Origin: Nitriliruptorales bacterium
GTDB taxonomy: Bacteria; Actinomycetota; Nitriliruptoria; Euzebyales; Egibacteraceae
Direction of reading: 5' to 3'
DNA length: 24,854 bases
NCBI GenBank assembly: GCA_007126835.1
Contig: SLAO01000160.1
Location: 1-24,854, forward strand
The position numbers were made by a program, and so were the translations under genes. The notes under the pieces were generated by a model, which had not been told where the DNA came from, searched no databases, and worked only from the letters and a program-made list of their open reading frames with translations. Below are positions 1 through 8,365 of the stretch, piece after piece. Position 1 is the stretch's first letter; each line of letters starts with the position of its first letter.

Positions 1-76
1 GGTCGCCCGGCCACCCCCAGCTGGTGGTGGACAGGTGGTCCTCACGGCGCACCCGGTGGTCGTAGCCCTTGGCCAT
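1..76 (-). CDS. Partial N-terminus, possible N-acetylglutaminylglutamine synthetase
   Basis: An open frame begins with ATG at 76 and runs off the left edge. It encodes about 25 residues starting MAKGYDHRVRREDH. A purine-rich GAGGAG lies 13 nt before the ATG, a rather long spacing. It follows the amidotransferase stop by 48 nt on the same strand, so the two are probably cotranscribed. In NAGGN osmolyte clusters the gene after the asparagine-synthase-like amidotransferase usually encodes the GNAT/ATP-grasp N-acetylglutaminylglutamine synthetase. The assignment rests on that expected gene order. The visible residues are too few to prove the family. Confidence 0.4.
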   Translation of the reverse strand, partial: MAKGYDHRVRREDHLSTTSWGWPGD

Positions 77-124
77 GTGCGGTTCAGCGCTCCTCGCGCG
101 ATGGCCCGCGAACGGCGGCCACTC

Positions 125-1927
125 CTACAGATCGTGGGACTGCAACCACAGCTCGAGCAGGCCCAGCTGGTAGAGCTTGTTGCCGCGCAGCGGCGTCAGG
201 TGCGCCGGGTCGGTCCCCCCGCCGTCGCGCTGGTGGCCGGTGACCAGGTCGTCGACGTACTCCCGGCGGTACAAGCCGCGCTCGAGCGCGGCGTCCGAGG
301 TCAGCGCGTCGCGGATGAGCTCCAGATAGGGACCTTGCAGGAACTTCAGGGCCGGCACGGGGAAGTAGCCCTTCGGCCGGTCGATGACCTCGTGTGGCAC
401 CACGCGCCGCGCGGCTTCCTTCAGCACGCCCTTGCCGCCGTGGGCCGTCTTGAGCTCGGGGGGGCACTGCGCAGCGAGCTCGACGAGCTCGTGGTCGAGG
501 AACGGCACCCGCGCCTCGAGGCCCCACGCCATCGTCATGTTGTCGACTCGCTTGACGGGGTCGTCGACGAGCATGACCAGCGAGTCGATGCGCAGCGCGC
601 GGTCAGCCGGGGTGTCGGCGCCCGGCTGGTCGAAGTGGGCGGCGACGAACTTCCGAGACACATCGGTGGCGGGCAGGTACTCCGGGGTGACGACCTGAGC
701 CATCTCTCGGTGGGTGCGGTCGAAGAACGCCTCGGCGTAGGTGTCCAGGCCCGAGTCCGCCGCGTGGGCCATCGGGGGGTACCAGTGGTAGCCGGCGAAC
801 ACCTCGTCGGCGCCTTGCCCGGACTGCACGACCTTGACCGACTTGGCCACCTCCTGCGACAGGAGGTAGAAGCCGACGGCGTCGTGGCTGACCATCGGCT
901 CTGACATCGCGGCGATCGCGTCGCGCAGCGCCGGCAGCATCTGCTCGGTCGGGATGCGGAACTGGTGATGCTCGGTGCCAAAGCGCTCGGCGACGACATC
1001 GGAGTACTTGAACTCGTCGCCCTCCTCGCCGCCGACGGATTCGAACCCCACCGAGAACGTCTCGAGGCCGGCCTGTCCTTCCTCGGCTAGCAGACCCACG
1101 ATCAGGCTGGAGTCCAACCCCCCCGACAGCAGGACGCCGACGGGCACGTCGGCCACGAGCCGTCGGCGGACCGCGGTGCGCAACGACTCGAGCGTGGCGT
1201 CTTCCCAGTCGCGCTCGCTCCAGCCGGCCTTGGCCGGGTCGCGTTCGAACATGGGCTGCCAGTACCGCCGCTCGACACGGCGCCCATCGGGCTCGATGGC
1301 CAGCGTGGTCGCGGGCGGCAGCTTCCGCACGCCGGACACGATCGTGTGCGGCGCCGGGACCACCGCGTGGAAGCTCAGGTAGTGATGCAAGGCGACGGGG
1401 TCGATCGACGTGTCCACTCCCCCGCCGGCGACCAGCGCGGGAAGGGTGGACGCGAACCGCAGCGTGCCGGCCGACTCGGTCAGGTACAGCGGCTTGATCC
1501 CCAACCGGTCGCGCGCCAGCAGCGTGCGCCCCGTGTCGCGCTCCCCGAGCGCGAAGGCGAACATTCCGTGGAACCGTTCCACGCACGCGTCGCCCCAGCG
1601 GTGATACGCCTTGAGCACGACCTCGGTGTCGCCCCCGGAGAAGAAGTGGTAGCCAGCGGCCTGCAGCTCGTCGCGCAGCTCTACGTAGTTGTAGATCAGC
1701 CCGTTGAAGGCGATCGCCAGGCCGAGTGCGGGATCGACCATCGGCTGTGCCGCGCGCTCGGACAGGTCGACGATCTTCAGCCGGCGGTGGCCGAGCGCCA
1801 GCCGGCCTTGGGCGTGCAGCCCCGCGCCGTCCGGGCCGCGCGCGCCCATGGTCGCGGTCATCCTCGCCACCGCCTCGACGTTGGCGAAGTGACCGTCGGT
1901 CCTGAGCTCGCCGCTGAAGCCGCACAT
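125..1927 (-). CDS. asnO: Asparagine-synthase-family amidotransferase (NAGGN osmolyte type)
   Basis: This 600-aa glutamine-dependent amidotransferase starts at the ATG giving MCGFSGEL, because Cys2 must become the N-terminal nucleophile of the class II glutaminase; the open frame reaches further upstream but that is not coding. The glutaminase domain covers about residues 2-200 (ARGPDG near 29-34, FNG near 74-76). The synthetase domain follows, with the ATP pyrophosphatase loop SGGLDSS at 268-274. Features such as GYHWYPP and the C-terminal LTPLRGNKLYQL...LELWLQ resemble, from memory, the subfamily that amidates N-acetylglutaminylglutamine to make the osmoprotectant NAGGN, rather than ordinary AsnB. 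The next gene on the same strand starts 48 nt beyond the stop and could be the synthetase. A promoter-like pair lies about 100 nt upstream. Plain asparagine synthetase is the alternative. Confidence 0.85.
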   Translation of the reverse strand: MCGFSGELRTDGHFANVEAVARMTATMGARGPDGAGLHAQGRLALGHRRLKIVDLSERAAQPMVDPALGLAIAFNGLIYNYVELRDELQAAGYHFFSGGDTEVVLKAYHRWGDACVERFHGMFAFALGERDTGRTLLARDRLGIKPLYLTESAGTLRFASTLPALVAGGGVDTSIDPVALHHYLSFHAVVPAPHTIVSGVRKLPPATTLAIEPDGRRVERRYWQPMFERDPAKAGWSERDWEDATLESLRTAVRRRLVADVPVGVLLSGGLDSSLIVGLLAEEGQAGLETFSVGFESVGGEEGDEFKYSDVVAERFGTEHHQFRIPTEQMLPALRDAIAAMSEPMVSHDAVGFYLLSQEVAKSVKVVQSGQGADEVFAGYHWYPPMAHAADSGLDTYAEAFFDRTHREMAQVVTPEYLPATDVSRKFVAAHFDQPGADTPADRALRIDSLVMLVDDPVKRVDNMTMAWGLEARVPFLDHELVELAAQCPPELKTAHGGKGVLKEAARRVVPHEVIDRPKGYFPVPALKFLQGPYLELIRDALTSDAALERGLYRREYVDDLVTGHQRDGGGTDPAHLTPLRGNKLYQLGLLELWLQSHDL

Positions 1928-2027
1928 GAAGCGATCGCCAAACCTGTGGAATCGTCGGGCGAGCATCGGGCAGACACTCGCTGGCCGTCGCGCAGTCGCA
2001 GGGGCCGCCGCAGCACGGCCTACCCCG

Positions 2028-2056
2028 ATCCTAGGGCACCGACGCGTCCCTGTCGG
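2028..2056 (-). promoter_or_regulatory. Candidate sigma-A-like promoter of the amidotransferase
   Basis: Read on the minus strand, CCGACA (2056-2051) is followed after exactly 17 nt by TAGGAT (2033-2028). These match TTGACA and TANNNT reasonably well and would start transcription near 2021, giving a leader of about 95 nt. No experimental support; the -35 matches 4 of 6 bases. Confidence 0.4.
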
Positions 2057-2095
2057 GGCGGCGCAGGGCGGCGGTGACGCCGGCGAAGGCCCGAC

Positions 2096-2104
2096 TGGTA
2101 GGCT
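2096..2104 (+). promoter_or_regulatory. Candidate extended -10 promoter of the cold-shock gene
   Basis: TGGTAGGCT has the TGN-TANNNT form of an extended -10 element. GTGACG at 2074-2079 could be a poor -35 with a long 19-nt spacer. A start near 2110 would give a leader of about 113 nt; long leaders are usual for cold-shock genes, so the position is plausible. The divergent amidotransferase promoter lies just to the left without overlap. Confidence 0.35.
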
Positions 2105-2223
2105 TGGCAGCCGAGGGCACGAGGTACGTGACGCCTGCACGGACAGATCGCGCTGTTGCAGCCCCTCAGACGAGGTCCCGCCCGAGCGGCGGGAGGCCTC
2201 CGGAACGAAAGCAGAGGGCAGCA

Positions 2224-2430
2224 ATGGCTGTAGGCACCGTGAAGTGGTTCTCCGACGACAAGGGTTACGGGTTCATCTCGCGCGAGGACGGGGACGACGT
2301 GTTCGTCCACTACTCCGCGATCAACTCGAACAACCGGTTCAAGTCCCTTCCCGAGGGCGCCCAGGTGGAATTCGACGTCACCCAGGGCGCGAAGGGCGAG
2401 CAGGCGGAGAACGTGAACATCGTCTCGTAA
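2224..2430 (+). CDS. Cold-shock protein (CspA family)
   Basis: A 68-aa single OB-fold protein that binds single-stranded nucleic acid and acts as an RNA chaperone. It starts MAVGTVKWF, the standard start of the family, with the RNP1 motif KGYGFI near residues 15-20 and RNP2 VFVHYS near 28-33; it has full family length. The open frame continues upstream but the conserved start and an AGAGG-like ribosome site a few bases before the ATG fix the start at 2224. It stands alone with its own terminator directly after the stop, diverging from the amidotransferase. The roughly 110-nt leader implied by the candidate promoter could carry temperature-dependent structure, but I see no named element. Many actinobacterial members are constitutive rather than cold-induced. 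Confidence 0.97.
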   Translation: MAVGTVKWFSDDKGYGFISREDGDDVFVHYSAINSNNRFKSLPEGAQVEFDVTQGAKGEQAENVNIVS

Positions 2431-2451
2431 GCACCGACCTCCCCACCTTCG

Positions 2452-2482
2452 GTAAAGGCCCCGCCACCGGCGGGGCCTTTAC
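2452..2482. terminator. Perfect bidirectional terminator between csp and nei
   Basis: A 14-bp perfect stem, GTAAAGGCCCCGCC with its exact reverse complement, encloses a 3-nt loop ACC (2466-2468). The AAA and TTT in the outer stem give a short U run on either strand. It lies 21 nt after the csp stop and 18 nt beyond the nei stop on the other strand, so one hairpin can serve both converging genes. Confidence 0.92.
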
Positions 2483-2500
2483 CATGCTCGGGGCCGCCAC

Positions 2501-3304
2501 CTACCCCTGGCAGCCCGGGCACCAGTAGACGAGCCTGGCATGCGCTCCCTGACGGGCCGCGCGGATCGCCGCACCGCAGCGCGGGCACGCACGCCCGGCG
2601 CGCCCGTAGACGTGCAGGCGCTGGCCCGGCACGCGCCCGTCGGTGGTCGAGCGCACCACCGATCCAACGTCGACGTTGCTGGTCAGCAGCTCCACTGCGG
2701 TGGCCAGCAAGGCGTCGCGTGTCGCGCCGGGCAGGCACCCGACGGGAGTGGCTGGATCGACGCCGTGGAGGAACAAGACCTCGCAGCGGTAGACGTTGCC
2801 CACCCCTGCCAGGACCTGCTGGTCGAGTAGGGCGTCGCCCACAGGGGTGTCCTGGCGCTGATCGAGCCGCCGGCGGGCCTCGACCAGGTCGGCGTCGGGG
2901 TCGAGCGCGTCGGGACCGAGCGTGGCCAGACTGCGGTGCTGCTCGACCTGGGAGCGGCTGAGCAGCTCCACGATCGGTGCGGAGAAGCACACCGCCTGCC
3001 ACCCGGGCACCGACAGCACGAGCTTGGCCATCCGCCGGGGCTTCTGCCAGCGCTGGCCGGGCCGGTACAGATGCCACGAGCCGCTCATCATCATGTGGGT
3101 GTGCAGCGCCAGGTCGCTGGGAGCGAACCAGCACAGCAGATGCTTGCCGCGCGGCTCGACGCTGGCCACCCGCTGCCCCACCAACCGCGACGGCCCGAGC
3201 TGGCGCACCTGGGCCACCGTGGTCTCGACCGCGGTGACCTCGGCATCGGCGAGGGCGCGGCGCAGCGTCGCCGCGGTGCGGTAGATCGTGTCGCCTTCGG
3301 GCAT
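2501..3304 (-). CDS. nei: Formamidopyrimidine/endonuclease VIII family DNA glycosylase
   Basis: A 267-aa base-excision repair glycosylase/AP lyase. The mature N-terminus PEGDT (Pro2 as the Schiff-base nucleophile, Glu3 as the general acid) is characteristic of Nei/Nei2 rather than MutM (PELPE). Lys54 in PRGKHLL is the conserved beta-clamp lysine, the helix-two-turn-helix region lies near DQQVLAGVGNVYRCEVLF, and the C-terminal zinc finger has CPRC followed by WCPGC, complete to the last residues. The expected substrates are oxidised pyrimidines. It starts 42 nt after the lhr stop on the same strand, and lhr-nei proximity is also known in mycobacteria. The start lacks a Shine-Dalgarno but has TACCGT 8 nt upstream, so a separate leaderless transcript is possible in addition to read-through from lhr. 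Confidence 0.95.
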   Translation of the reverse strand: MPEGDTIYRTAATLRRALADAEVTAVETTVAQVRQLGPSRLVGQRVASVEPRGKHLLCWFAPSDLALHTHMMMSGSWHLYRPGQRWQKPRRMAKLVLSVPGWQAVCFSAPIVELLSRSQVEQHRSLATLGPDALDPDADLVEARRRLDQRQDTPVGDALLDQQVLAGVGNVYRCEVLFLHGVDPATPVGCLPGATRDALLATAVELLTSNVDVGSVVRSTTDGRVPGQRLHVYGRAGRACPRCGAAIRAARQGAHARLVYWCPGCQG

Positions 3305-3312
3305 CGCCGGCG

Positions 3313-3318
3313 ACGGTA
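3313..3318 (-). promoter_or_regulatory. Candidate leaderless -10 box of nei
   Basis: On the minus strand TACCGT fits TANNNT and is followed by 8 nt and then the ATG at 3304. Transcription would begin at or next to the A of the start codon. No clear -35 is visible. Confidence 0.35.
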
Positions 3319-3346
3319 CCCCGGCGTCACAGCCCGCGCCGGCGGG

Positions 3347-6300
3347 TCAGGCGCGCAGCACCAGCCCCTTGGGGTGGTCGGCGAAGCCGATGTGGCGCAA
3401 GGCCGCCAGCAGCGCATGCTGCGTCGGATCCACACCGTCGATGCGCGTCAGCCTGATCGCGTCGATGCGCCCCGACGCCACCAGGCGCGCGAGCCCGGCG
3501 GCGAGCACTTCGTGCGCGTCGGCGTCGTCGACGAACGTCAGCAGCGAGCGGCCGCCTCGCTCCAGGAATCCCAGGAGGCTGCCGTCGGCAGACAGCACGT
3601 AGGCTCCGGCGACGCGCTTGGGGGTGTGCCCGGTCGGCGTGACCGGCGCGGGCCACGCCAGTGCGGCGCCGTAGGGGTTGGCCGGGTCGGTGGCGGCCAG
3701 CGCCAGCGGTTCGCGGTCGCCGGTGGGCTCGCGCACCGCTCGGAGGCGGTCGACCGCCCCGGGTAGCGCGAACTGGGCGCCGCCGAGGCCTTCGACGAAG
3801 TAGCCACGCCGGGCGCGCCCCGACTCCTCCATCGCCTTGCACACCCCGTAGACGGCGCTGAACCCGCCGGGTAGCTGCTCGGGCCCGACGCTGTCGCGGG
3901 TGAGGATGCCGTGCCGGTCGAGCAGCGTGGCCGCCAGCGCCGTAGCCCGCTCGGTTCCCGCAGCCGCGTCGTCGCCGACCTCCGCGGTCAGCGGCTCCAC
4001 CAGCGACCATCGACCGGCCGCCTGCGGTGGGCCCGAGCGTTGCAGCGCCCGGGGTGGCCGCCGGCGCCGGCGGCCCCCGGGTCGGCGTCGCATCGTCTGG
4101 CCCACGAGCGCGCGCAGCGGGCTGAGGCTGTCGTTGGTCACCAGCCCGGCCCAGACCAGGTCCCACAGCGCCGCGAGCGTGCTCTGCTCGTCACCGCCGG
4201 CGCTGGCATGCAGCTCGGGCCAGAACGCCGCTCCCCGCGCGGCCAGCACGTCGAGCAGGGCACCGTGGCGAGCCGTGAACCACGCCGCCGCATCATCGGC
4301 TGCGCCGGGGCGAGGGACCCGGGGCACCAGCAACGCCGCCTGGTCGCGCAGGTGCAGCGAGACCAGGCCGTCGCCGGTGCCCAGCGGCCCGCGCCCGACC
4401 CACACGATCTCGCCTGCGGTCGCGAGCTCGTCGAGCCACGCCGGCGAGTAGTCCCGCACCCGCGCCGACAGGACGTCGCGCTCGATGACGCTGGCGGGCA
4501 ACGGCAGCCCCTGAAGCTGCTCGACGACCTCGAAGACCCGATCCACGCCCGGCACACCCGATCCGACGCCCTGCCAGCCGGGAAGCAGCCGCGCCAGCGC
4601 TTCAGGCTCGACCGGCTCGACTTCCCGCCGCAGCGCCGCCAGGGACGCCCGGCGGATGCGGCGCAGCACCTCCTGATCGCACCACTCCCGCGACGTGCCC
4701 CCCGGTCGGAACTCGCCCTGCAGCACCCGGCCTTCGCGCTCGAGCTCGGCCAGCACCAGCGCGACGGCGTCGCGCGGTAGCCCCAACCGCCCGGCCACGT
4801 CGGCGGCGTCGAAGGGCCCGTGGGTCCGGGCGTACCGGGCGACGAGGTCGACCAGCGGCCGCGCGACTGGCTCGAGGAACGCGTCGGGCAGCCCGGTCAC
4901 CGGCGGAGCGCCGATGCCGTCGCGGAACCGGGCGGCGTCCTCGGCGGCGGCCCAGCGCTCCTCCCCCGCCACCCGCACCCGGTACGCGCGTCGCGCCCGT
5001 TCGAGCTCGGCCAGCCACACTGCGGCGTCGCCTTTGGTGCGGGCCTCGACCTCGTCGGCGCGCAGGTCACCCACTTCTCGGAGAAGGTCGGCGACGGCGT
5101 CGAGGCTGCGCGCGCGTCGCTCGGGCGTGAGTCGCTGGAGCGTCAACTCCACGTCGGCGAGCGCGTCGGGATCGACCAGTTCGCGCAGCTCGTCGGAGCC
5201 CAGCAGCTCCGCGAGGCGCTCGCGGTCAAGCGACAGCGCCTGGGCGCGCCGCTCCGCCAGCGGTGCGTCGCCTTCGTAGAGGTAACCGGCGACGTAGTCG
5301 AACAGCAGCGAGGACGCGAACGGGCTTGCTTGGCCCGTCTCGACATGGGCCACCCGGACCTCACGGCGGGCCACGCCCCGCAGCACCTCGGTCAGGCCGG
5401 GCAGGTCGAAGACATCACCGAGCACCTCCCGGTAGGTCTCCAGCAGGATGGGAAACTGCCCGTACGAGGAAGCGACCGACAGCAGGTCAGCGGCGCGTTG
5501 GCGCTGCTGCCACAGCGGTGTGCGGCGAATCCCGTTGGAGCCGCCGGTTCGTCGGGGAAGCAACAGCGCCCGCGCGGCGCACTCCCGGAACCGCGCGGCG
5601 AACAGCGCCGAGTCGCTCAGCTCGCCGACGACCAGCTCGCGGACGTCGTCGGGGTCGACCAACAGCGCCTCGGCCATGGCCGCCGCGTCCTCGCCGCCGG
5701 CCTCGGGCAGGCGCAGCACGATGCCGTCGTCGGCGTGGATGGTCTGCACCTCCAGGCCGAGACGCTCGCGAGCCCGCGCCGCGATCGCCAGGGCCCAGGG
5801 GGCGTGCACCTTGCCGCCGAAGGGGCTGAGCAGGCACACCCGCCAGTCACCGATCTCGTCGCGAAAGCGCTCGATGACGATCTGGCGGTCGGTGGGCAGC
5901 ACCCCGGTGGCCTCGGTCTGCTCGTCGAGGTAGGCCGCGAGGTTGGCCGCCGCCTTGTCGTCAAGCCCGTAGCGCTCGGCCAGCACCCCGGCGGTCTCGT
6001 GGGCCGGGGCGGCCGAGATCTCGCGCAGGAACGCTCCCAACGCGCGGCCGACCTCGACTGGGCGGCCGATCGCGTCGCCGTGCCAGAACGGCAGCTTGCC
6101 CGGTTCGCCGGGGGCGGGGGTGACCAGCACCTGGTCGCGGGTGATGTCCTCGATCCGCCACGTGGTCGAACCGAGGGTGAACGTCTCGCCCGGCCGGGTC
6201 TCGTAGACCATCTCCTCATCGAGCTCGCCGACGCGCCTGGAACCGCGACCGCCCGCGGCCTCGTCGCCTCCCGCGATGAACACCCCGTACAGGCCCCGGT

Positions 6301-7933
6301 CGGGGATCGTGCCGGCGTTGGTGACGGCAAGCCGCTGCGCGCCCGGACGGCCCTGGACCACGTCAGCGATCCGGTCCCAGGTCACACGGGGCCGCAGCTC
6401 GGCGAACTCGTCGGAGGGGTAGCGTCCGGCCAGCAGGTCCAAGACCCCGTCGAGCTGGGAGCGCGACAGCTCCGCGAACGGTGCCGCACTGGTCACCACG
6501 TCGTGCAGCGCCGGGACCTCCCACGGCCCCATGGCAGTCATGGCGACGATGTGCTGGCACAGCACATCCAGCGGGGTGCGCGGATAGCGGGTGGCCTCGA
6601 TCTCGCCGCGGCGCATCCGATCGACGACCACGGCGGTCTCGAGCAGGTCGCCGCGGTACTTGGGGAACACCTTGCCCACGCTGGGTTCGTCCACCTGGTG
6701 GCCGGCACGGCCGATGCGCTGCAGGCCGCTGGCGACCGAACCGGGGGACTCGACCTGGATGACGAGGTCGACGGCGCCCATGTCGATGCCGAGCTCGAGC
6801 GAGCTGGTCGCGACCACGCACGGCAGCTGCCCCGCCTTGAGCGCCTCCTCGATCTCGGTGCGCTGCTCGCGAGCAACAGAGCCGTGATGGGCCCTGGCCA
6901 CCGGACCCGAGTGCTCGCGGCCCTCGGCCTCGGCCTGCTCGGCGTCGAGCTCGTTGAGCGCATGGCACAGGCGTTCGGCCAAGCGCCGGGAGTTCGCGAA
7001 GACGATCGTCGAGCGGTGGGCTCGCACGAGCTCGAGGATTCTCGGGTGCACGGCCGGCCAGATCGACCGGCGCTGCTGCCCCTGCCCGGCGGCTGGCCCG
7101 GTGGCCGGCTCGTCGACCACCTCGCCGAGCCGGCTCATGTCGTCGACCGGGACGACGATCTCGACGTCGAGGTCAGGGTCACGGTTTGCGTCCACGACGG
7201 CCATTGGCCGCTGCTGCCACCCCTCTCCGGTTCGCATGCCGCCGGCCAGGAACGCGGCGACCTCGCTCAGCGGCCGCTGGGTCGCCGACAGCCCGATGCG
7301 CTGCAGCGGGCGCTGAGCCGCTCCCGCCGCGCCGTCGCCCGGGTCGCTCCCAGCCAGGCCGCCCACCCGCAGTGCCTCGAGACGCTCCAGTGTGAGCGCG
7401 AGATGCGCGCCGCGTTTGGTGCCGGCTACCGCGTGGACCTCGTCGACGATGACCGTCTCGACGTGGGCGAGCGTCTCACGCGCCTGTGAGGTCAGGATCA
7501 GGTACAGCGACTCGGGCGTGGTGATCAGCACGTCGGGCGGTTGGCGGGCCAGCCGGCGTCGCTCGTCGGCCGGGGTGTCGCCGGTGCGCATGCCCACGTC
7601 GACGTGGCCGACGTCGATGCCCAGGCGCCCCGCAGCCTGGGTGATCCCCGCCAATGGAGCCCGCAGGTTGCGGTCGACGTCGTACGCCAACGCCTTCAGC
7701 GGGCTGACATACAGCACGGTCGCGCCGGCCGGGCGCGCTCCTCCGGCGAGCAGTCGATCCAGCGCAGAGAGGAACGCCGCCAGGGTCTTGCCCGATCCTG
7801 TGGGGGCGCTGACGAGCGCGCTGCCGCCGTCAGCGGTGGCCGCCCACCCGGCCTCCTGGGCGGGAGTGGGTGCGGCGAAGCTCGCGCGAAACCAGGCCTG
7901 CGTGGGCTCGGAGAAGCGCGCGAGGGGATCCAT
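3347..7933 (-). CDS. lhr: Lhr-type ATP-dependent DNA helicase
   Basis: A 1528-aa superfamily 2 helicase; mycobacterial Lhr is about 1510 aa, so it is full length. The N-terminal core has Gln26 in a Q-motif context, Walker A APTGSGKT at 43-50, the DEVH Walker B in VIVDEVHAVAGTKRG, a SATQ motif III, and QRIGRAGH as motif VI, followed by the winged-helix and Lhr-specific regions. The C-terminal third (WSLVEPL, then GGFSAVYGVCKAMEESGRARRGYFVEGLGGAQFA in several blocks) is the long Lhr tail. Lhr is a 3'-5' ATP-driven translocase that unwinds RNA:DNA hybrids and belongs to a DNA-damage response in mycobacteria. I start at ATG 7933 (MDPLARF) rather than the open frame at 8014, because the helicase homology begins there and a TANNNT box sits 7 nt upstream. 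It is followed by nei. An Arg/Gly/Pro-rich linker occurs before WSLVEPL. Confidence 0.96.
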   Translation of the reverse strand: MDPLARFSEPTQAWFRASFAAPTPAQEAGWAATADGGSALVSAPTGSGKTLAAFLSALDRLLAGGARPAGATVLYVSPLKALAYDVDRNLRAPLAGITQAAGRLGIDVGHVDVGMRTGDTPADERRRLARQPPDVLITTPESLYLILTSQARETLAHVETVIVDEVHAVAGTKRGAHLALTLERLEALRVGGLAGSDPGDGAAGAAQRPLQRIGLSATQRPLSEVAAFLAGGMRTGEGWQQRPMAVVDANRDPDLDVEIVVPVDDMSRLGEVVDEPATGPAAGQGQQRRSIWPAVHPRILELVRAHRSTIVFANSRRLAERLCHALNELDAEQAEAEGREHSGPVARAHHGSVAREQRTEIEEALKAGQLPCVVATSSLELGIDMGAVDLVIQVESPGSVASGLQRIGRAGHQVDEPSVGKVFPKYRGDLLETAVVVDRMRRGEIEATRYPRTPLDVLCQHIVAMTAMGPWEVPALHDVVTSAAPFAELSRSQLDGVLDLLAGRYPSDEFAELRPRVTWDRIADVVQGRPGAQRLAVTNAGTIPDRGLYGVFIAGGDEAAGGRGSRRVGELDEEMVYETRPGETFTLGSTTWRIEDITRDQVLVTPAPGEPGKLPFWHGDAIGRPVEVGRALGAFLREISAAPAHETAGVLAERYGLDDKAAANLAAYLDEQTEATGVLPTDRQIVIERFRDEIGDWRVCLLSPFGGKVHAPWALAIAARARERLGLEVQTIHADDGIVLRLPEAGGEDAAAMAEALLVDPDDVRELVVGELSDSALFAARFRECAARALLLPRRTGGSNGIRRTPLWQQRQRAADLLSVASSYGQFPILLETYREVLGDVFDLPGLTEVLRGVARREVRVAHVETGQASPFASSLLFDYVAGYLYEGDAPLAERRAQALSLDRERLAELLGSDELRELVDPDALADVELTLQRLTPERRARSLDAVADLLREVGDLRADEVEARTKGDAAVWLAELERARRAYRVRVAGEERWAAAEDAARFRDGIGAPPVTGLPDAFLEPVARPLVDLVARYARTHGPFDAADVAGRLGLPRDAVALVLAELEREGRVLQGEFRPGGTSREWCDQEVLRRIRRASLAALRREVEPVEPEALARLLPGWQGVGSGVPGVDRVFEVVEQLQGLPLPASVIERDVLSARVRDYSPAWLDELATAGEIVWVGRGPLGTGDGLVSLHLRDQAALLVPRVPRPGAADDAAAWFTARHGALLDVLAARGAAFWPELHASAGGDEQSTLAALWDLVWAGLVTNDSLSPLRALVGQTMRRRPGGRRRRRPPRALQRSGPPQAAGRWSLVEPLTAEVGDDAAAGTERATALAATLLDRHGILTRDSVGPEQLPGGFSAVYGVCKAMEESGRARRGYFVEGLGGAQFALPGAVDRLRAVREPTGDREPLALAATDPANPYGAALAWPAPVTPTGHTPKRVAGAYVLSADGSLLGFLERGGRSLLTFVDDADAHEVLAAGLARLVASGRIDAIRLTRIDGVDPTQHALLAALRHIGFADHPKGLVLRA

Positions 7934-7940
7934 CAACGCG

Positions 7941-7946
7941 AGGATA
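7941..7946 (-). promoter_or_regulatory. Candidate leaderless -10 box of lhr
   Basis: TATCCT on the minus strand is followed by 7 nt (CGCGTTG) and the ATG at 7933, with no Shine-Dalgarno in between. This is the classic spacing of a leaderless actinobacterial transcript. Confidence 0.5.
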
Positions 7947-7995
7947 GGGTGACCCTGCGACAGCCGCTGAGCCCGCCGCCGAACGCACTGACCAG

Positions 7996-8037
7996 CGCTC
8001 GCCGGGCGGCCCACCCGGCCGCCCCCCCCGGCGAGCG
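7996..8037 (-). terminator. Long GC-rich hairpin after the histidine-tailed gene
   Basis: CGCTCGCCGGG (7996-8006) pairs perfectly with CCCGGCGAGCG (8027-8037). Inside it CGGCC (8007-8011) pairs with GGCCG (8017-8021) around a 5-nt loop, leaving a C-rich bulge. It lies 14 nt beyond the stop of the small minus-strand gene and upstream of the lhr start. With no T-tract it would be a terminator of the GC-hairpin-only kind, or an insulating structure. Confidence 0.5.
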
Positions 8038-8051
8038 ACCTAGAGAACCCC

Positions 8052-8261
8052 CTACCCGTGGCCGCCGTCGTGGCCGCCGTCGTGGCCGCTGACTGACACG
8101 CCGAGGTCGAGCAGTTGCGTGGCGAGGTCAGACAGGTGCAGGGCCGCGTCGTGCGCGTCGGCCTGCTCCGCCTCGCGAGCCAGCACCAGCAGTTCGTCGC
8201 CGAGCGCTTGCAGCTTCTCGCCGGCCAAGCCCCGGTAGTAGGCGTCTAGGTTGATCGACAT
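8052..8261 (-). CDS. Small hypothetical protein with histidine-glycine tail
   Basis: A 69-aa protein of unrecognised family, starting at the ATG giving MSINLDAYYRGL, with GGGTGG just upstream as a possible ribosome site; the frame extends a further 11 codons but those look non-coding. Residues 1-58 are predicted helical, rich in Leu/Ala/Glu (GEKLQALGDELLVLAREAEQ). The last 11 residues, GHDGGHDGGHG, are a short His/Asp/Gly repeat that could bind a metal ion such as nickel, zinc or copper; this is inference from composition. It diverges from rsbW-sigF and shares a 185-bp intergenic region with an 11-bp inverted repeat. A GC hairpin follows the stop. Confidence 0.7.
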   Translation of the reverse strand: MSINLDAYYRGLAGEKLQALGDELLVLAREAEQADAHDAALHLSDLATQLLDLGVSVSGHDGGHDGGHG

Positions 8262-8285
8262 GGGCCACCCGTTCCCGCGCGGCGC

Positions 8286-8319
8286 GGTGCGCAATCTGGC
8301 CTGTCACCGATTGCGCACC
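8286..8319. repeat. 11-bp perfect inverted repeat in the divergent region before rsbW
   Basis: GGTGCGCAATC (8286-8296) and its exact reverse complement GATTGCGCACC (8309-8319) flank a 12-nt spacer. It lies 24 nt upstream of the small minus-strand gene's ATG and about 128 nt before the rsbW start. It could be an operator for a dimeric regulator controlling both divergent units, or a hairpin. No T-tract follows. Confidence 0.6.
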
Positions 8320-8359
8320 CGCCCGGGTGGGCACGCTCGCCGGTCAACCAGGCGATCGC

Positions 8360-8365
8360 TACCCT
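8360..8365 (+). promoter_or_regulatory. Possible -10 box of the rsbW-sigF operon
   Basis: TACCCT fits TANNNT and would start transcription near 8372, about 75 nt before the rsbW GTG. No convincing -35 is visible, and I do not see the GTTT...GGGTA pair expected of a sigma-F autoregulated promoter in this intergenic region. Confidence 0.25.

Noticed and set aside
1928..2224. N-terminal extension of the amidotransferase
   Set aside because: Cys2 of MCGF must be at the N-terminus for glutaminase activity, and the extension looks like random GC-rich translation.
4820..7489. An 889-codon open frame on the plus strand, antisense to lhr
   Set aside because: It mirrors the codon-position GC bias of lhr and its translation has low-complexity, Arg/Gln/Gly/His-rich sequence with no recognisable motif. 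The minus strand has clear helicase motifs throughout.
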